In this document: piece after piece, positions 36,161-45,202 of the stretch
Numbering within the stretch: the first letter of the stretch is position 1
Layout: each line of letters begins with the position of its first letter
Assembly (NCBI RefSeq): GCF_900496965.1
Contig: NZ_UFQB01000008.1
Span: forward strand, 62,001 to 126,000
DNA length: 64,000 nucleotides
Source of the DNA: Achromobacter agilis
GTDB taxonomy: Bacteria; Pseudomonadota; Gammaproteobacteria; Burkholderiales; Burkholderiaceae_B
Direction: 5' to 3'
Notes under the pieces: generated by a model
Databases searched by the model: none
Seen by the model: only the letters and a program-made list of their open reading frames with translations
Told to the model about the DNA's origin: nothing
Translations under genes and position numbers: made by a program

Positions 36161-36979
36161 TCAACCCAACTTGAATTCCACCACCGCCCCGCCGCTGCCA
36201 TACAGCGGCGCATACTCCAGCACCTTGGCGCCGCGGAACTGGTCGCCCAGCGCGCCCAGCAGCCAGGACATGTGCTTGAAGCCCATCTCGGCCTTGGCCT
36301 GCCCGGCATACTCAGGCATCGCCTGGCGCAGTTGTGCGGCATCGCCGCTTTCCAGCAGCGCCAGCATGCGGCGGTTCCAGTCGTCGTCGGCCTGAGAGAT
36401 CATGCGGTCGGATTCAGGCGCCACTGGCTCGCGGAACATGGTGTTGGACAGCCCGCCTATGCCGATGACCGCCGCGCGTTTGCCTTGCGCGGCGGCTGCC
36501 TGCGCGGCGATGCGGCTCAGTTGCTCCGTCTGCGCGTTGTCGTGGTACAGGTTGTTGGCCGCCAGGGTCACAGGCAGTTGGTCGGAGCCAAAACCCATCA
36601 GCGTGCTGACCGTGATGGTGCCCGTGTCGATGGGGAACTGGTCGTAGTCCACGCCGCGCGCATGGATGCCGGCGTCGCGGCAACCTTGCACGCAGGCTTC
36701 GGCCAGGCTGGCGTCGCTGGCGATGTCGAAGGGCAGCTCGCCGTACTCGTGCCAGTTCTCGTCCACATGCACGCCCGTGCTGCGCCGGCGCGTGATCCAC
36801 AACTGGTCCAGCACCGCCATCCACTGCGTCGAATACACCAGCACCACGTCGGGCCGGGAAGCCGCCAGCGACTTGCCAGCCGCGCACAGCGCCTGGTTCA
36901 GGCGTCCCCAGGGCGCCACGTCGCTGCGCAGCTGCGGCAGCGGGCTGCCAGGGACGAGAAATGCGGAAACGATGGTCAT
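36161..36979 (-). CDS. 2-Aminophenol 1,6-dioxygenase-like alpha subunit
   Basis: A 272-residue class III extradiol dioxygenase-fold protein, closely matching the alpha subunit of 2-aminophenol 1,6-dioxygenase (AmnA/CnbCa) as I recall it: VSAFLVPGSPLPQLR start, VLVYSTQWMAVLDQLW, RGVDYDQFPIDTGTITV. The His pair used for Fe(II) in the beta subunit is replaced here (VPGSP in place of APHPPH), so this is the non-catalytic partner. It follows the beta gene by 19 bp. None of the other amn genes (semialdehyde dehydrogenase, deaminase) is near, so the substrate may differ. Confidence 0.85.
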   Translation of the reverse strand: MTIVSAFLVPGSPLPQLRSDVAPWGRLNQALCAAGKSLAASRPDVVLVYSTQWMAVLDQLWITRRRSTGVHVDENWHEYGELPFDIASDASLAEACVQGCRDAGIHARGVDYDQFPIDTGTITVSTLMGFGSDQLPVTLAANNLYHDNAQTEQLSRIAAQAAAAQGKRAAVIGIGGLSNTMFREPVAPESDRMISQADDDWNRRMLALLESGDAAQLRQAMPEYAGQAKAEMGFKHMSWLLGALGDQFRGAKVLEYAPLYGSGGAVVEFKLG

Positions 36980-36998
36980 GGCATGTCTCCCTGGATGA

Positions 36999-37928
<930 letters not shown>

Positions 37929-37996
37929 TTACTCCTTTGCGAGAGCAGTAGGAACCCGTACGACCGTTGTTGCGCAGTAGCGGCGCCAGCTATTTT

Positions 37997-38010
37997 GTAC
38001 GTATACGTAC
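37997..38010. promoter_or_regulatory. 14-bp perfect palindrome upstream of dioxygenase genes
   Basis: GTACGTATACGTAC is a perfect palindrome 72 bp upstream of the beta-subunit ATG, in the 191-bp gap after the MaoC-like gene. Position suggests an operator for dioxygenase transcription; the regulator is unknown. Confidence 0.45.
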
Positions 38011-38116
38011 TGGATTCAGTATCGATTCGCTGGCGATTGCTGTCAACCGGCAAAGGGCGGCCAATGGATAGGGAGTTTCCCGAGCAGGCGTTCCGGTCCG
38101 GTCTCCTCGCGCCCCG

Positions 38117-38581
38117 CTACCGCCCCTCGCCCTTGCGCAGCAGGTACTTCTGCACGCCGTCCATCACCGTCTCGCCGCGCTGGTTGCGCACGAGGCTCTG
38201 CATGACCAGTACGCCGGTCGTGCGTCCGGGCAGCAGTTCCGTCACCGTCAGCGACGAATAAAGCGTGTCGCCCGCGAACACAGGCTTGAGGAAACGGCTG
38301 CTCTGTTCCAGAAACCCCTTGAGCGCATCCTCCACCATATGGGGGAACAGTCCGGCGCCCGCCGCCGTCTGGATGGCGACCTGGAAGCCGTGCGCCAGCA
38401 TATGAGGCATGCCATGGGCGCGGCAATACTCGACGTCGTAATGCACGGGATGATTGTCGCCGCTGGCGAGCTGAAACGCGGCGAACAACGCGTCGGTCAT
38501 GGTGCGCGACGGCAAAATGAAAACCTCGCCAACCTTGAAATCATCGAAGTAACGCTGGGCGCAGAGTTGGTGCTTGATCAT
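38117..38581 (-). CDS. MaoC-like hotdog dehydratase
   Basis: A 154-residue MaoC-domain protein: FDDFKVGEVFILPSRTMTDA at the start, then LASGDNHPVHYDVEYCRAHG, which carries the hydratase-2-like Asp and His pair, and GMPHMLAHGFQVAI. Members hydrate or dehydrate acyl-CoA or related substrates. It lies 32 bp after the interrupted Bug gene and before the dioxygenase pair on the same strand, so it is probably in the same transcript. The exact reaction is unknown. Confidence 0.83.
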   Translation of the reverse strand: MIKHQLCAQRYFDDFKVGEVFILPSRTMTDALFAAFQLASGDNHPVHYDVEYCRAHGMPHMLAHGFQVAIQTAAGAGLFPHMVEDALKGFLEQSSRFLKPVFAGDTLYSSLTVTELLPGRTTGVLVMQSLVRNQRGETVMDGVQKYLLRKGEGR

Positions 38582-38612
38582 GCAGGATTCCTTTTTTTTT
38601 GCACGGGTGGAT

Positions 38613-39596
38613 TCAGTTCGCGGTCATGTGCGCGGTGCGAGCGACTTCGCCCCACTTCTTCAACTCGCCCTGCAAGAAGGCTGCCAGCGCGGCAGGCGTC
38701 GTGTCCGGCTGCAGCACCAAGCCCATGTCGTAGGCGCGGCGCTGCAATTCCGGATCGGCAAGCGCAGCGCGCAGCGTGGCATTGAGCTTGTCGACGACCG
38801 GCGCGGGGGTGCCCGCCGGCGTGAAGACGGCGTTCCAGGTATAGGCCTCGTAGCCCGCTACCGCGTCCGCGATGGGCGGCGTGCCGGGCGTCTGCGGCAG
38901 GGGCTGCGCCATCGAGGTCGCCAGCAGCCTGACCGTGCCCGCCTGCACCTGCGCCAGGCCCGTGGGCGCGCTATCGATCATGAAGTCCAGATGCCCGCCG
39001 ATGACATCGGCCATCGCCGGCGCGCTGCCACGGTACGGCACGTGCATGGCGCGCACGCCGGCCAGATGGTTCAGCAGCTCACCGGCCAGGTGCGGCGCAC
39101 TGCCGATGCCGGCCGAGCCGTAGTTGACCTTGCCGGGCCTGGCCTTCAGATAGGCCATGAACTCTGGCAAGGTCGAGACGGGCATGTTTTTGTTGACAAC
39201 CAGCACCAGGGGCGCCTTGGCCGCCAGGCCGACTGGCGCAAAGTCCTCCACCGTCCGGTATGGCAGGCTGGCATGGATGCTGGGATTGACCGCGTGCGCC
39301 ACCGTGGTCAGCAGCAAGGTGTAGCCGTCGGCAGTCGCGCGGGCGACGGTTTCGGTGCCGACCAGCGTGCCTGCTCCGGTCCGGTTCTCCACCACCAGCG
39401 CCGCGCCCAGCTTGCGGCTTCAGGTCTCCGCCAGGGCCCGGGCGAACGTATCGGTAGGTCCGCCGGCCGCATACGGCACCACCAGGCGAACCGGCTTGGC
39501 CGGATAGTCCTGCGCCGACGCAGCGCCGCCAGCCAGCGCGCCAGCCGCCATCAAGGTGGCGCCTGCCAGCGCACGCCAGGGAAATCCATGTTTCAT
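38613..39596 (-). pseudogene. Bug-type solute-binding protein gene with internal stop
   Basis: A tripartite tricarboxylate transporter (TctC/Bug) periplasmic binding protein gene of 328 codons interrupted by TGA at codon 59 (39420-39422). Before the stop: a signal peptide ending ASAQDYP, then KPVRLVVPYAAGGPTDTFARALAET. After it, in the same frame: SRKLGAALVVENRTGAGTLVGTE and a complete Bug body to the end (GELKKWGEVARTAHMTAN). A one-base change from TGG (Trp) would restore the full 327-residue chain. Recent nonsense mutation or sequencing error are both possible. Internal restart would lack the signal peptide. The LysR gene at 39724 is divergent. Confidence 0.85.
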
Positions 39597-39723
39597 GCTT
39601 GTCTCCGTTGGTCTTTTGTGTGCGGCACAATATAGAGACGAGGCCGGCGCCAGGAATAGTCGAAAGTTTCTTATCCGGCTTAGAGCCTTTCTAACAGCGG
39701 CCCGCCACGCCGCCCCACACCGG

Positions 39724-40635
39724 GTGTCCTCCTTGCGCTACGAACTGACCGACCTGCGCGTCTTTGTCGCCATCGCTGAAGCCAAAAGCCTCACGGGCGG
39801 GGCTTCCGACCTGCACCTGACCGCGCCGTCGGCCAGCTACCGCCTGAAGAATCTGGAGCAGGCCATGGGCGTGCCGCTGTTCGTGCGCACTCAGAAAGGG
39901 ATGTCGCTCACCGCCGCCGGCATGACCGTGCTGCGCTATGCGCAGACCATACTGGGCAACGTCGAGCGCCTGCAGGCGGAAATGCGCCGTCATACCGATG
40001 GCGTCGAGGGCCATATCCGCGTCTATGCCAACAGCAGCACGCTGAGCAGCCTGCCCAGCGCGTTGAGCCGCTACCTGGCCGCCTATCCGAACGTCAACGT
40101 GGATCTTGAGGAACATCTCAGCGAAGAAACCGTCAAGGCGGTGCTGGACGGCCGCGCCGACATCGGACTGGTCGCGGGCGCCATTGAAATGCGTGGACTG
40201 GAATACATCAGCTACGGCCAGGACGAACTGATCTTCATCATCCCTCCGCGCCATCCGCTCAGCCTACTCCCGCGCGTTTCGCTTGAAACCGCGCTGTCGC
40301 ACGACCTGGTCGCCATCGGCCGCAAGAGCAGCAACTTCCTGTACCTGCAGCAAATGGCCGAGCAGATGGGGCTCAAGCCCCGCGTGCGCGTGCACGCGCC
40401 CAACTTCGACGCCGTGCTGCGCTGCGTCCAGGAAGGCGCCGGCATTTCGCTGGTGCCACGCTCGGTAGCGGCGCCCGCGCTGGCCCAGGGCAAGGTCGAA
40501 TGCGTGCAGATCGAGGAGTCCTGGGCCGTGCGTGAACAACGCGCGGTGATGCGCAAGCAGGACGCCCTGCCCGGCTATGCCCGCGCCTTCATCAGCTTTG
40601 TCACCGAGCCGCGGCCGGCTCTGGACGCCGATTAG
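39724..40635 (+). CDS. LysR-family transcriptional regulator
   Basis: A 303-residue LysR regulator: LRYELTDLRVFVAIAEAKSL, HLTAPSASYRLKNLEQAMGV HTH region, PLFVRTQKGMSLTAAG, then the effector domain. No ATG fits; GTG 39724 or TTG 39733 are the plausible starts and GTG is used here. It is divergent from the interrupted Bug/MaoC/dioxygenase group and upstream of a CoA-transferase gene, so it probably controls one or both. Confidence 0.85.
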   Translation: MSSLRYELTDLRVFVAIAEAKSLTGGASDLHLTAPSASYRLKNLEQAMGVPLFVRTQKGMSLTAAGMTVLRYAQTILGNVERLQAEMRRHTDGVEGHIRVYANSSTLSSLPSALSRYLAAYPNVNVDLEEHLSEETVKAVLDGRADIGLVAGAIEMRGLEYISYGQDELIFIIPPRHPLSLLPRVSLETALSHDLVAIGRKSSNFLYLQQMAEQMGLKPRVRVHAPNFDAVLRCVQEGAGISLVPRSVAAPALAQGKVECVQIEESWAVREQRAVMRKQDALPGYARAFISFVTEPRPALDAD

Positions 40636-40755
40636 AGAATCTCGAATCCCGCTTAAAAAATATCGACTGGCCGCGCGCGCGCCTCGCATTCCATAATGCT
40701 CCGCCGCCGCCGGGCCCGGCATGCGCCCCGGCCCACACTCCCAATCCAGGACGAT

Positions 40756-41919
40756 ATGACCGCAGCTATCCGCCCCTTAGACGGCATCACCGTCATCGCG
40801 CTCGAACACGCCGTCGCCGCCCCTTTCGCCAGCCGCCAGCTGGCGGACCTGGGCGCGCGCGTCATCAAGATCGAACGGCCGGACGCGGGCGACTTCGCGC
40901 GGGGCTACGACGACACCGTGCGCGGCCAGTCGTCGTTCTTCGTATGGGCCAACCGCGGCAAGGAGAGCCTAGCCCTGGACACCAAGGCTGCGGGCGCCGC
41001 GCAAGTGCTGCGGCGTCTACTAGGCCAGGCTGATGTCTTCATCCAGAATCTCGCGCCTGGCGCCGCGCGCCGCATGGGCCTGGACTACGACACGTTGCGC
41101 GCGGACTTCCCCAGGCTGATCGTGTGCGACATTTCGGGCTACGGCGATGACGGCCCCTACCGCGACAAGAAGGCCTATGACCTGCTGATACAGGCGGCTT
41201 CCGGCCTGATCTCCCTGACCGGCACGCCCGAATCCCCGGCACGCACGGGCATCTCCATCGCCGATATCGCCGCCGGCATGTATGCCTATTCCGGCATCCT
41301 GTCGGCGCTCATACAGCGCGGACGCACCGGCGCAGGCTTGCGCGTCGAGGTGACCATGCTGGAAGCGCTGACGGAATGGACTTCCTATGCCTTGAACTTC
41401 GCGCATTACGGCGGCACCCCACCCGCGCGCAACGGCGTGGCGCATCCCGCGATCGCGCCCTATGGGCAATACCTCGCGGGCGACGGCAAGCCCGTGATAT
41501 TCGGCCTGCAGAACGACCGCGAATGGCGCAGTTTCTGCGCCCACGTGCTGGAGGAACCGGCGCTGGCCGACGACGAGCGCTATGCCACCAACGTCCAGCG
41601 CGTGCGGCACCGCGAGGCGCTGGATGCGCGCATCGCCGAGTGCTTTGCCTCCCTGTCGCGCGAACAGGTGCTGGCCAGGCTGGACCGGGGCGGCATCGCC
41701 AACTCCGCCTTGAACACCATGCACGAGGTCTGGGACCACCCGCAATTCGCGGCGCGCGGCCGCTGGCGCGACGTGGCCACGCCAGGCGGTCCCATCCAGG
41801 CGTTGCTGCCGCCGGCGACCTTGTCGGGCGCCGCCGCGGCGATGGGCGCCGTGCCGGCCTTGGGGCAGCACACCGTGGCCATCCTGGCGGAGCTGGGATT
41901 CGATGCCGACGCGGCCTGA
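40756..41919 (+). CDS. CaiB/BaiF (class III) CoA-transferase
   Basis: A 387-residue family III CoA-transferase moving CoA between carboxylic acids. Seen: PLDGITVIALEHAVAAPFASRQLADLGARVIKIE N-terminal fold in pieces, the region WANRGKESLALDTK, and the nucleophile Asp170 in GISIADIAAGM. The ATG at 40756 follows a weak AGGA site. It is alone on the plus strand, 120 bp after the LysR gene. It would activate an acid supplied by the neighbouring transport/dioxygenase genes (inference). Confidence 0.9.
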   Translation: MTAAIRPLDGITVIALEHAVAAPFASRQLADLGARVIKIERPDAGDFARGYDDTVRGQSSFFVWANRGKESLALDTKAAGAAQVLRRLLGQADVFIQNLAPGAARRMGLDYDTLRADFPRLIVCDISGYGDDGPYRDKKAYDLLIQAASGLISLTGTPESPARTGISIADIAAGMYAYSGILSALIQRGRTGAGLRVEVTMLEALTEWTSYALNFAHYGGTPPARNGVAHPAIAPYGQYLAGDGKPVIFGLQNDREWRSFCAHVLEEPALADDERYATNVQRVRHREALDARIAECFASLSREQVLARLDRGGIANSALNTMHEVWDHPQFAARGRWRDVATPGGPIQALLPPATLSGAAAAMGAVPALGQHTVAILAELGFDADAA

Positions 41920-41950
41920 CGACGGGGAGCGCATGCCGGTTGCGAAAAAA

Positions 41951-41972
41951 AGGGGCAGCGGATGCTGCCCCT
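41951..41972 (-). terminator. Hairpin with T run on the minus strand
   Basis: AGGGGCAGC, loop GGAT, GCTGCCCCT: a perfect 9-bp stem. On the minus strand it is followed by a run of T (plus-strand A run 41945-41951), so it reads best as a minus-strand terminator, although no minus-strand gene ends here. The plus-strand tail is only TTC-AAAAA. It could still end the CoA-transferase transcript weakly. Confidence 0.6.
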
Positions 41973-42211
41973 TCAAAAAGGCCCTGCGAGAAGCCGCCAC
42001 CAAGCGTGCAAGCGTGGCTGCGTTCCCGTAGCGCCGGCGTGGCGATTAAGCCTGGCTGCCATTAGACGACATGCTGGACCGCAAGCCCATCACTGAAATT
42101 GGGTATTTTGCATGCCTGCGGCAACGTCAACGCACAGTTGGCCACATCCGGAAACAACCAACGGCTGGGCTCCGATATCATCGCGGCTCCCTGCGCCCCG
42201 CCTGCCCGTAC

Positions 42212-44218
42212 ATGCATCCATTGCCCGCACCACGCCGCCGCCCGTCCCTGCGCCTGCCCCGCCTGATCGTCCTGGCCGCGCTCGGCACGCTGGCCGCCAC
42301 TTTTGGCCCGGCCGTCCAGGCGCAAACCGCCCGCAAGCCTTCGCCCTACGAAAACTCCCGTCCGCTGCGCCCCGACGAGCGCGCAGCGCAGGCGGCAGAC
42401 GGCAAGCAAGCGGGCCCGGCCTTCCTGGGCCAGATCCGGACCCAGGCCGAGTTCCAGCAACTGGCCCGGGTCTACAACCCCGGCACGCCGCTGGAGATCC
42501 CGCACGTGCTGTTCGTGATCGACCGGAAGCAAGGCGGCAAGATCTACTACGTCAACACGCCGCGCTATACGCTGCATGAGAACTTTGCGCGCGAGCGGCA
42601 CCTGCTGCCCGCCGACGACAAGGCCACGCTGATCGCGCAGTACAAGGATCCGCAACGGCGCCTGCTGTTCGGCACCCTGAGCTGGCAACGCGACCTGCCC
42701 GGCTACACCTATGAATTCTGGGAAGGCGACCGGCTCACCCCGGACCTGCTCAAGCTGAGCGATGAAAAACTGAAGGCCAGCTTCCACGAACCGGTGCGCT
42801 TCAAAGCCAATTCCACGCTGCATGAACAGGTCGCGCAGACCGCCGGCCTGAACCCCGTGACGCAGGAATCCTTGCTGCGCGAACAGACCTTCCTGCCGTT
42901 GAACACGGGCCGGGCCCAGGGCCGGCTGCGCATCGTCGCCTCGGTGGACGACACGCCGGACCTGTCGCCGACCGATATCCTGGTGCTGGACGAAGTGCCG
43001 GTCGCGCTGCCGCCGGTGGCCGGCCTGGTCACGCAGCGGCCCTCCACGCTGCTGTCCCACGTCAACCTGCTGGCCAAGGGCTGGCGTATTCCCAATGCCT
43101 ATGTGCGCGACGCCGTGGCGGCGCTGCGCGAGTACGACGGCCAGTGGGTCGAGCTGACCGTCACCAGCAACGGCTATCAGGTGCAACGCATCGCCCAGCC
43201 TGTAGCGGCGCCGCCGCCCAAGGCCGCCCTGGCGCTGCCCAACCCCGACCTGACGGTCAAGGCGATCAAGCCGCTCGCCGGCATGGCCACGCGCGACAGC
43301 CGCCATTGCGGCGTCAAGGCGGCCAACCTGGGCGCGCTGAAGTCCGCGCTACCGCCCGCGGCCACCGTGCCGGACGGCTTTTGCATCCCCTTCGCGCAGT
43401 ACGCGGCCTTTATGACGCAACTGGGCGTGCCGCAACGCATCGCCGCGCTCGAGCAGCGGCCGGACTTCGCCAGCGACGCCAACCTGCGCCGCGCCGAATT
43501 GGCCGCGTTGCGCCGGGACATCGTCCAGGCCCAACCCGACCCGGCGCTGGCCGCCGCGTGGCGCGAGCGCTGGCAGAAGCAACTGCAAGGACGCGGCGTG
43601 TTCGTGCGCAGCTCGTCCAATTCCGAAGACCTGCCGGGCTTCAGCGGCGCGGGGCTCTACACCACCGTACCCAACGTCACGCAGGCCGACGCGCTGGCGC
43701 AGGCAGTGCAAACGGTGTGGGCTTCGGTCTACAACTATGAAGCCTACGAGGCCCGGCGCGCGGCCGGCATCGGCCAGGGCGGCGTGGTGATGGCGGTGCT
43801 GGTGCAGCAGGCGGCGGCATCGGACAGCTCGGGCGTCATGATCACGCGCGACCCCTTCGACGCCTCGCGCCGCTACGTCACCTATATCTCGGCCAAGCGC
43901 GGCCTGGGCATCAAGGTGGTGGAAGGCAAACGCCAGGCCGAGCAGCTGATGTATTCCAGCTGGTCCAAGGCGGTACAGGTGCTGAGCCGTTCCGCCGAGG
44001 ACACCCAACTGGTGGCGGACGCCGCGGGCGGCGTGCGCGAAGTGCCGATCGAAGGCCCGCGCCAGGTACTGAATGACACCCTGGTGGCGCGCCTGGCTGC
44101 CGTGGGCAGCCAGATCAAGCAGCGCCTGGGCGGCGTGGACCAGGATATCGAATGGGCCGTGCAGGGTGACAACATCCTGGTCCTGCAGGCCCGGCCATAC
44201 ATCGACGGCAGCCGGTAG
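42212..44218 (+). CDS. Exported dikinase-like protein (phosphohistidine-like + PPDK ATP-binding domains)
   Basis: A 668-residue protein with a signal peptide (RLIVLAALGTLAATFGPAVQAQ). Residues 45-260 are unrecognised. Next is a swivelling phosphohistidine-like segment around His283 (RPSTLLSHVNLLAKGWRIPNA), then a PEP-synthase/PPDK N-terminal ATP-grasp domain (about 395-668: HCGVKAANLGALKSALP, GVFVRSSSNSEDLPGFSGAG, VMAVLVQQAAASDSSGVMITRDP, DIEWAVQGDNILVLQARPYI). The His-then-ATP-grasp order is that of plant glucan water dikinases and the reverse of PPDK. An ATP-using domain behind a signal peptide is odd. ATG 42212 gives the signal peptide. Function unknown. Confidence 0.8.
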   Translation: MHPLPAPRRRPSLRLPRLIVLAALGTLAATFGPAVQAQTARKPSPYENSRPLRPDERAAQAADGKQAGPAFLGQIRTQAEFQQLARVYNPGTPLEIPHVLFVIDRKQGGKIYYVNTPRYTLHENFARERHLLPADDKATLIAQYKDPQRRLLFGTLSWQRDLPGYTYEFWEGDRLTPDLLKLSDEKLKASFHEPVRFKANSTLHEQVAQTAGLNPVTQESLLREQTFLPLNTGRAQGRLRIVASVDDTPDLSPTDILVLDEVPVALPPVAGLVTQRPSTLLSHVNLLAKGWRIPNAYVRDAVAALREYDGQWVELTVTSNGYQVQRIAQPVAAPPPKAALALPNPDLTVKAIKPLAGMATRDSRHCGVKAANLGALKSALPPAATVPDGFCIPFAQYAAFMTQLGVPQRIAALEQRPDFASDANLRRAELAALRRDIVQAQPDPALAAAWRERWQKQLQGRGVFVRSSSNSEDLPGFSGAGLYTTVPNVTQADALAQAVQTVWASVYNYEAYEARRAAGIGQGGVVMAVLVQQAAASDSSGVMITRDPFDASRRYVTYISAKRGLGIKVVEGKRQAEQLMYSSWSKAVQVLSRSAEDTQLVADAAGGVREVPIEGPRQVLNDTLVARLAAVGSQIKQRLGGVDQDIEWAVQGDNILVLQARPYIDGSR

Positions 44219-44223
44219 GGACC

Positions 44224-45201
44224 TCAGTCCGGACTCGCGCCCGAGGCCTGCACCACCTGCTTCCACTGCATGAACTCGGCCTGCTGGCGCGCCGCCAGCT
44301 CGGCCGGGCCGTCATGCATCATCGTGACCCCCAACTGGTCGAACTTCTGTTGCAGCGCCTGGTCCGCCAGGACTTTCCGGATGGTCTGGTGCAAGGTGTC
44401 GATAGACGCGCGGGGCGCTTCCTTGGCGCCATAGAACGCGACCCACAGATCGCCGCGGAAACCCGGTATGGCTTCGTTGATGGCAGGCACGTCGGGCAGC
44501 AAGGCGTTGCGTTTTTCGCTGCTGACGCCCAGCGCGCGCAGCTTGCCGGCCTTGATGCCTTCGACCGCTGAAGGCAGGCTGGCGAACAGCATGGGCACCT
44601 GATTGCCCATCACGTCCGCCATGGCCGGCGACACGCCGCGATAGGGAATGTGCTGCATGCGCAGGCCGCCCATCTGGTCCAGCATCACGCCCAGCAGATG
44701 GTTCAAGGTTCCCGCGCCCGCCGAGGCGTACTGGTACTTTTCCGGATTGGCCTTGATCAGGGCCATGAATTCTTTCATGTCCTTGGCGGGAAAGGCGGGA
44801 TTCACGCACAGCACGTTGGGCACTTCACCCACTGCGGCGATCGGCGTGAAGTCCTTGATCGGATCGAATTTCGCGTCCTTGTAGACCCAGGGCACGATCA
44901 ACTGGTTGCTGTTGGCCGTGAACAGCACGGTGTAGCCGTCCTGTGGCTCGCGCAGGAAGGCTTGCGTGCCCACGACGCCGCCGGCGCCAGGCTTGTTGAT
45001 GACGACCACGGGCTGACCGAGTTCGGTGCCCAGCTTTTCCGCCATGATGCGCGCAACGATGTCCACCGTGCCGCCGGCCGCCGTGGGCACGACGACGTTG
45101 ATGGGACGGTCAGGAAAGGCCGCATGGGCCTGCCCCAATCCCGTCACGGCCGCGGCGGCGCACAGGGCCAACACGCCCTGCCTCAGTTTCTTGAATCCCA
45201 T
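44224..45201 (-). CDS. Bug-type tripartite tricarboxylate transporter binding protein
   Basis: A 325-residue periplasmic solute receptor. Signal peptide (VLALCAAAAVTGLGQAHA), then the Bug signatures FPDRPINVVVPTAAGGTVDI, GQPVVVINKPGAGGVVG, DFTPIAAVGEVPNVL and IPYRGVSPAMADVMGNQVPML. Such receptors bind carboxylates or amides and can work without linked membrane subunits. It starts 1 bp after the amidase stop, so it is cotranscribed with it: receptor plus amidase suggests an amide or N-acyl substrate (inference). Confidence 0.92.
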   Translation of the reverse strand: MGFKKLRQGVLALCAAAAVTGLGQAHAAFPDRPINVVVPTAAGGTVDIVARIMAEKLGTELGQPVVVINKPGAGGVVGTQAFLREPQDGYTVLFTANSNQLIVPWVYKDAKFDPIKDFTPIAAVGEVPNVLCVNPAFPAKDMKEFMALIKANPEKYQYASAGAGTLNHLLGVMLDQMGGLRMQHIPYRGVSPAMADVMGNQVPMLFASLPSAVEGIKAGKLRALGVSSEKRNALLPDVPAINEAIPGFRGDLWVAFYGAKEAPRASIDTLHQTIRKVLADQALQQKFDQLGVTMMHDGPAELAARQQAEFMQWKQVVQASGASPD

Positions 45202-45202
45202 T

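Noticed and set aside
39420-39422. TGA read as selenocysteine in the Bug gene
   Set aside because: Bug proteins have no redox Cys/Sec site here, no selenocysteine-insertion hairpin is evident after the codon, and TGG is the simple ancestral codon.
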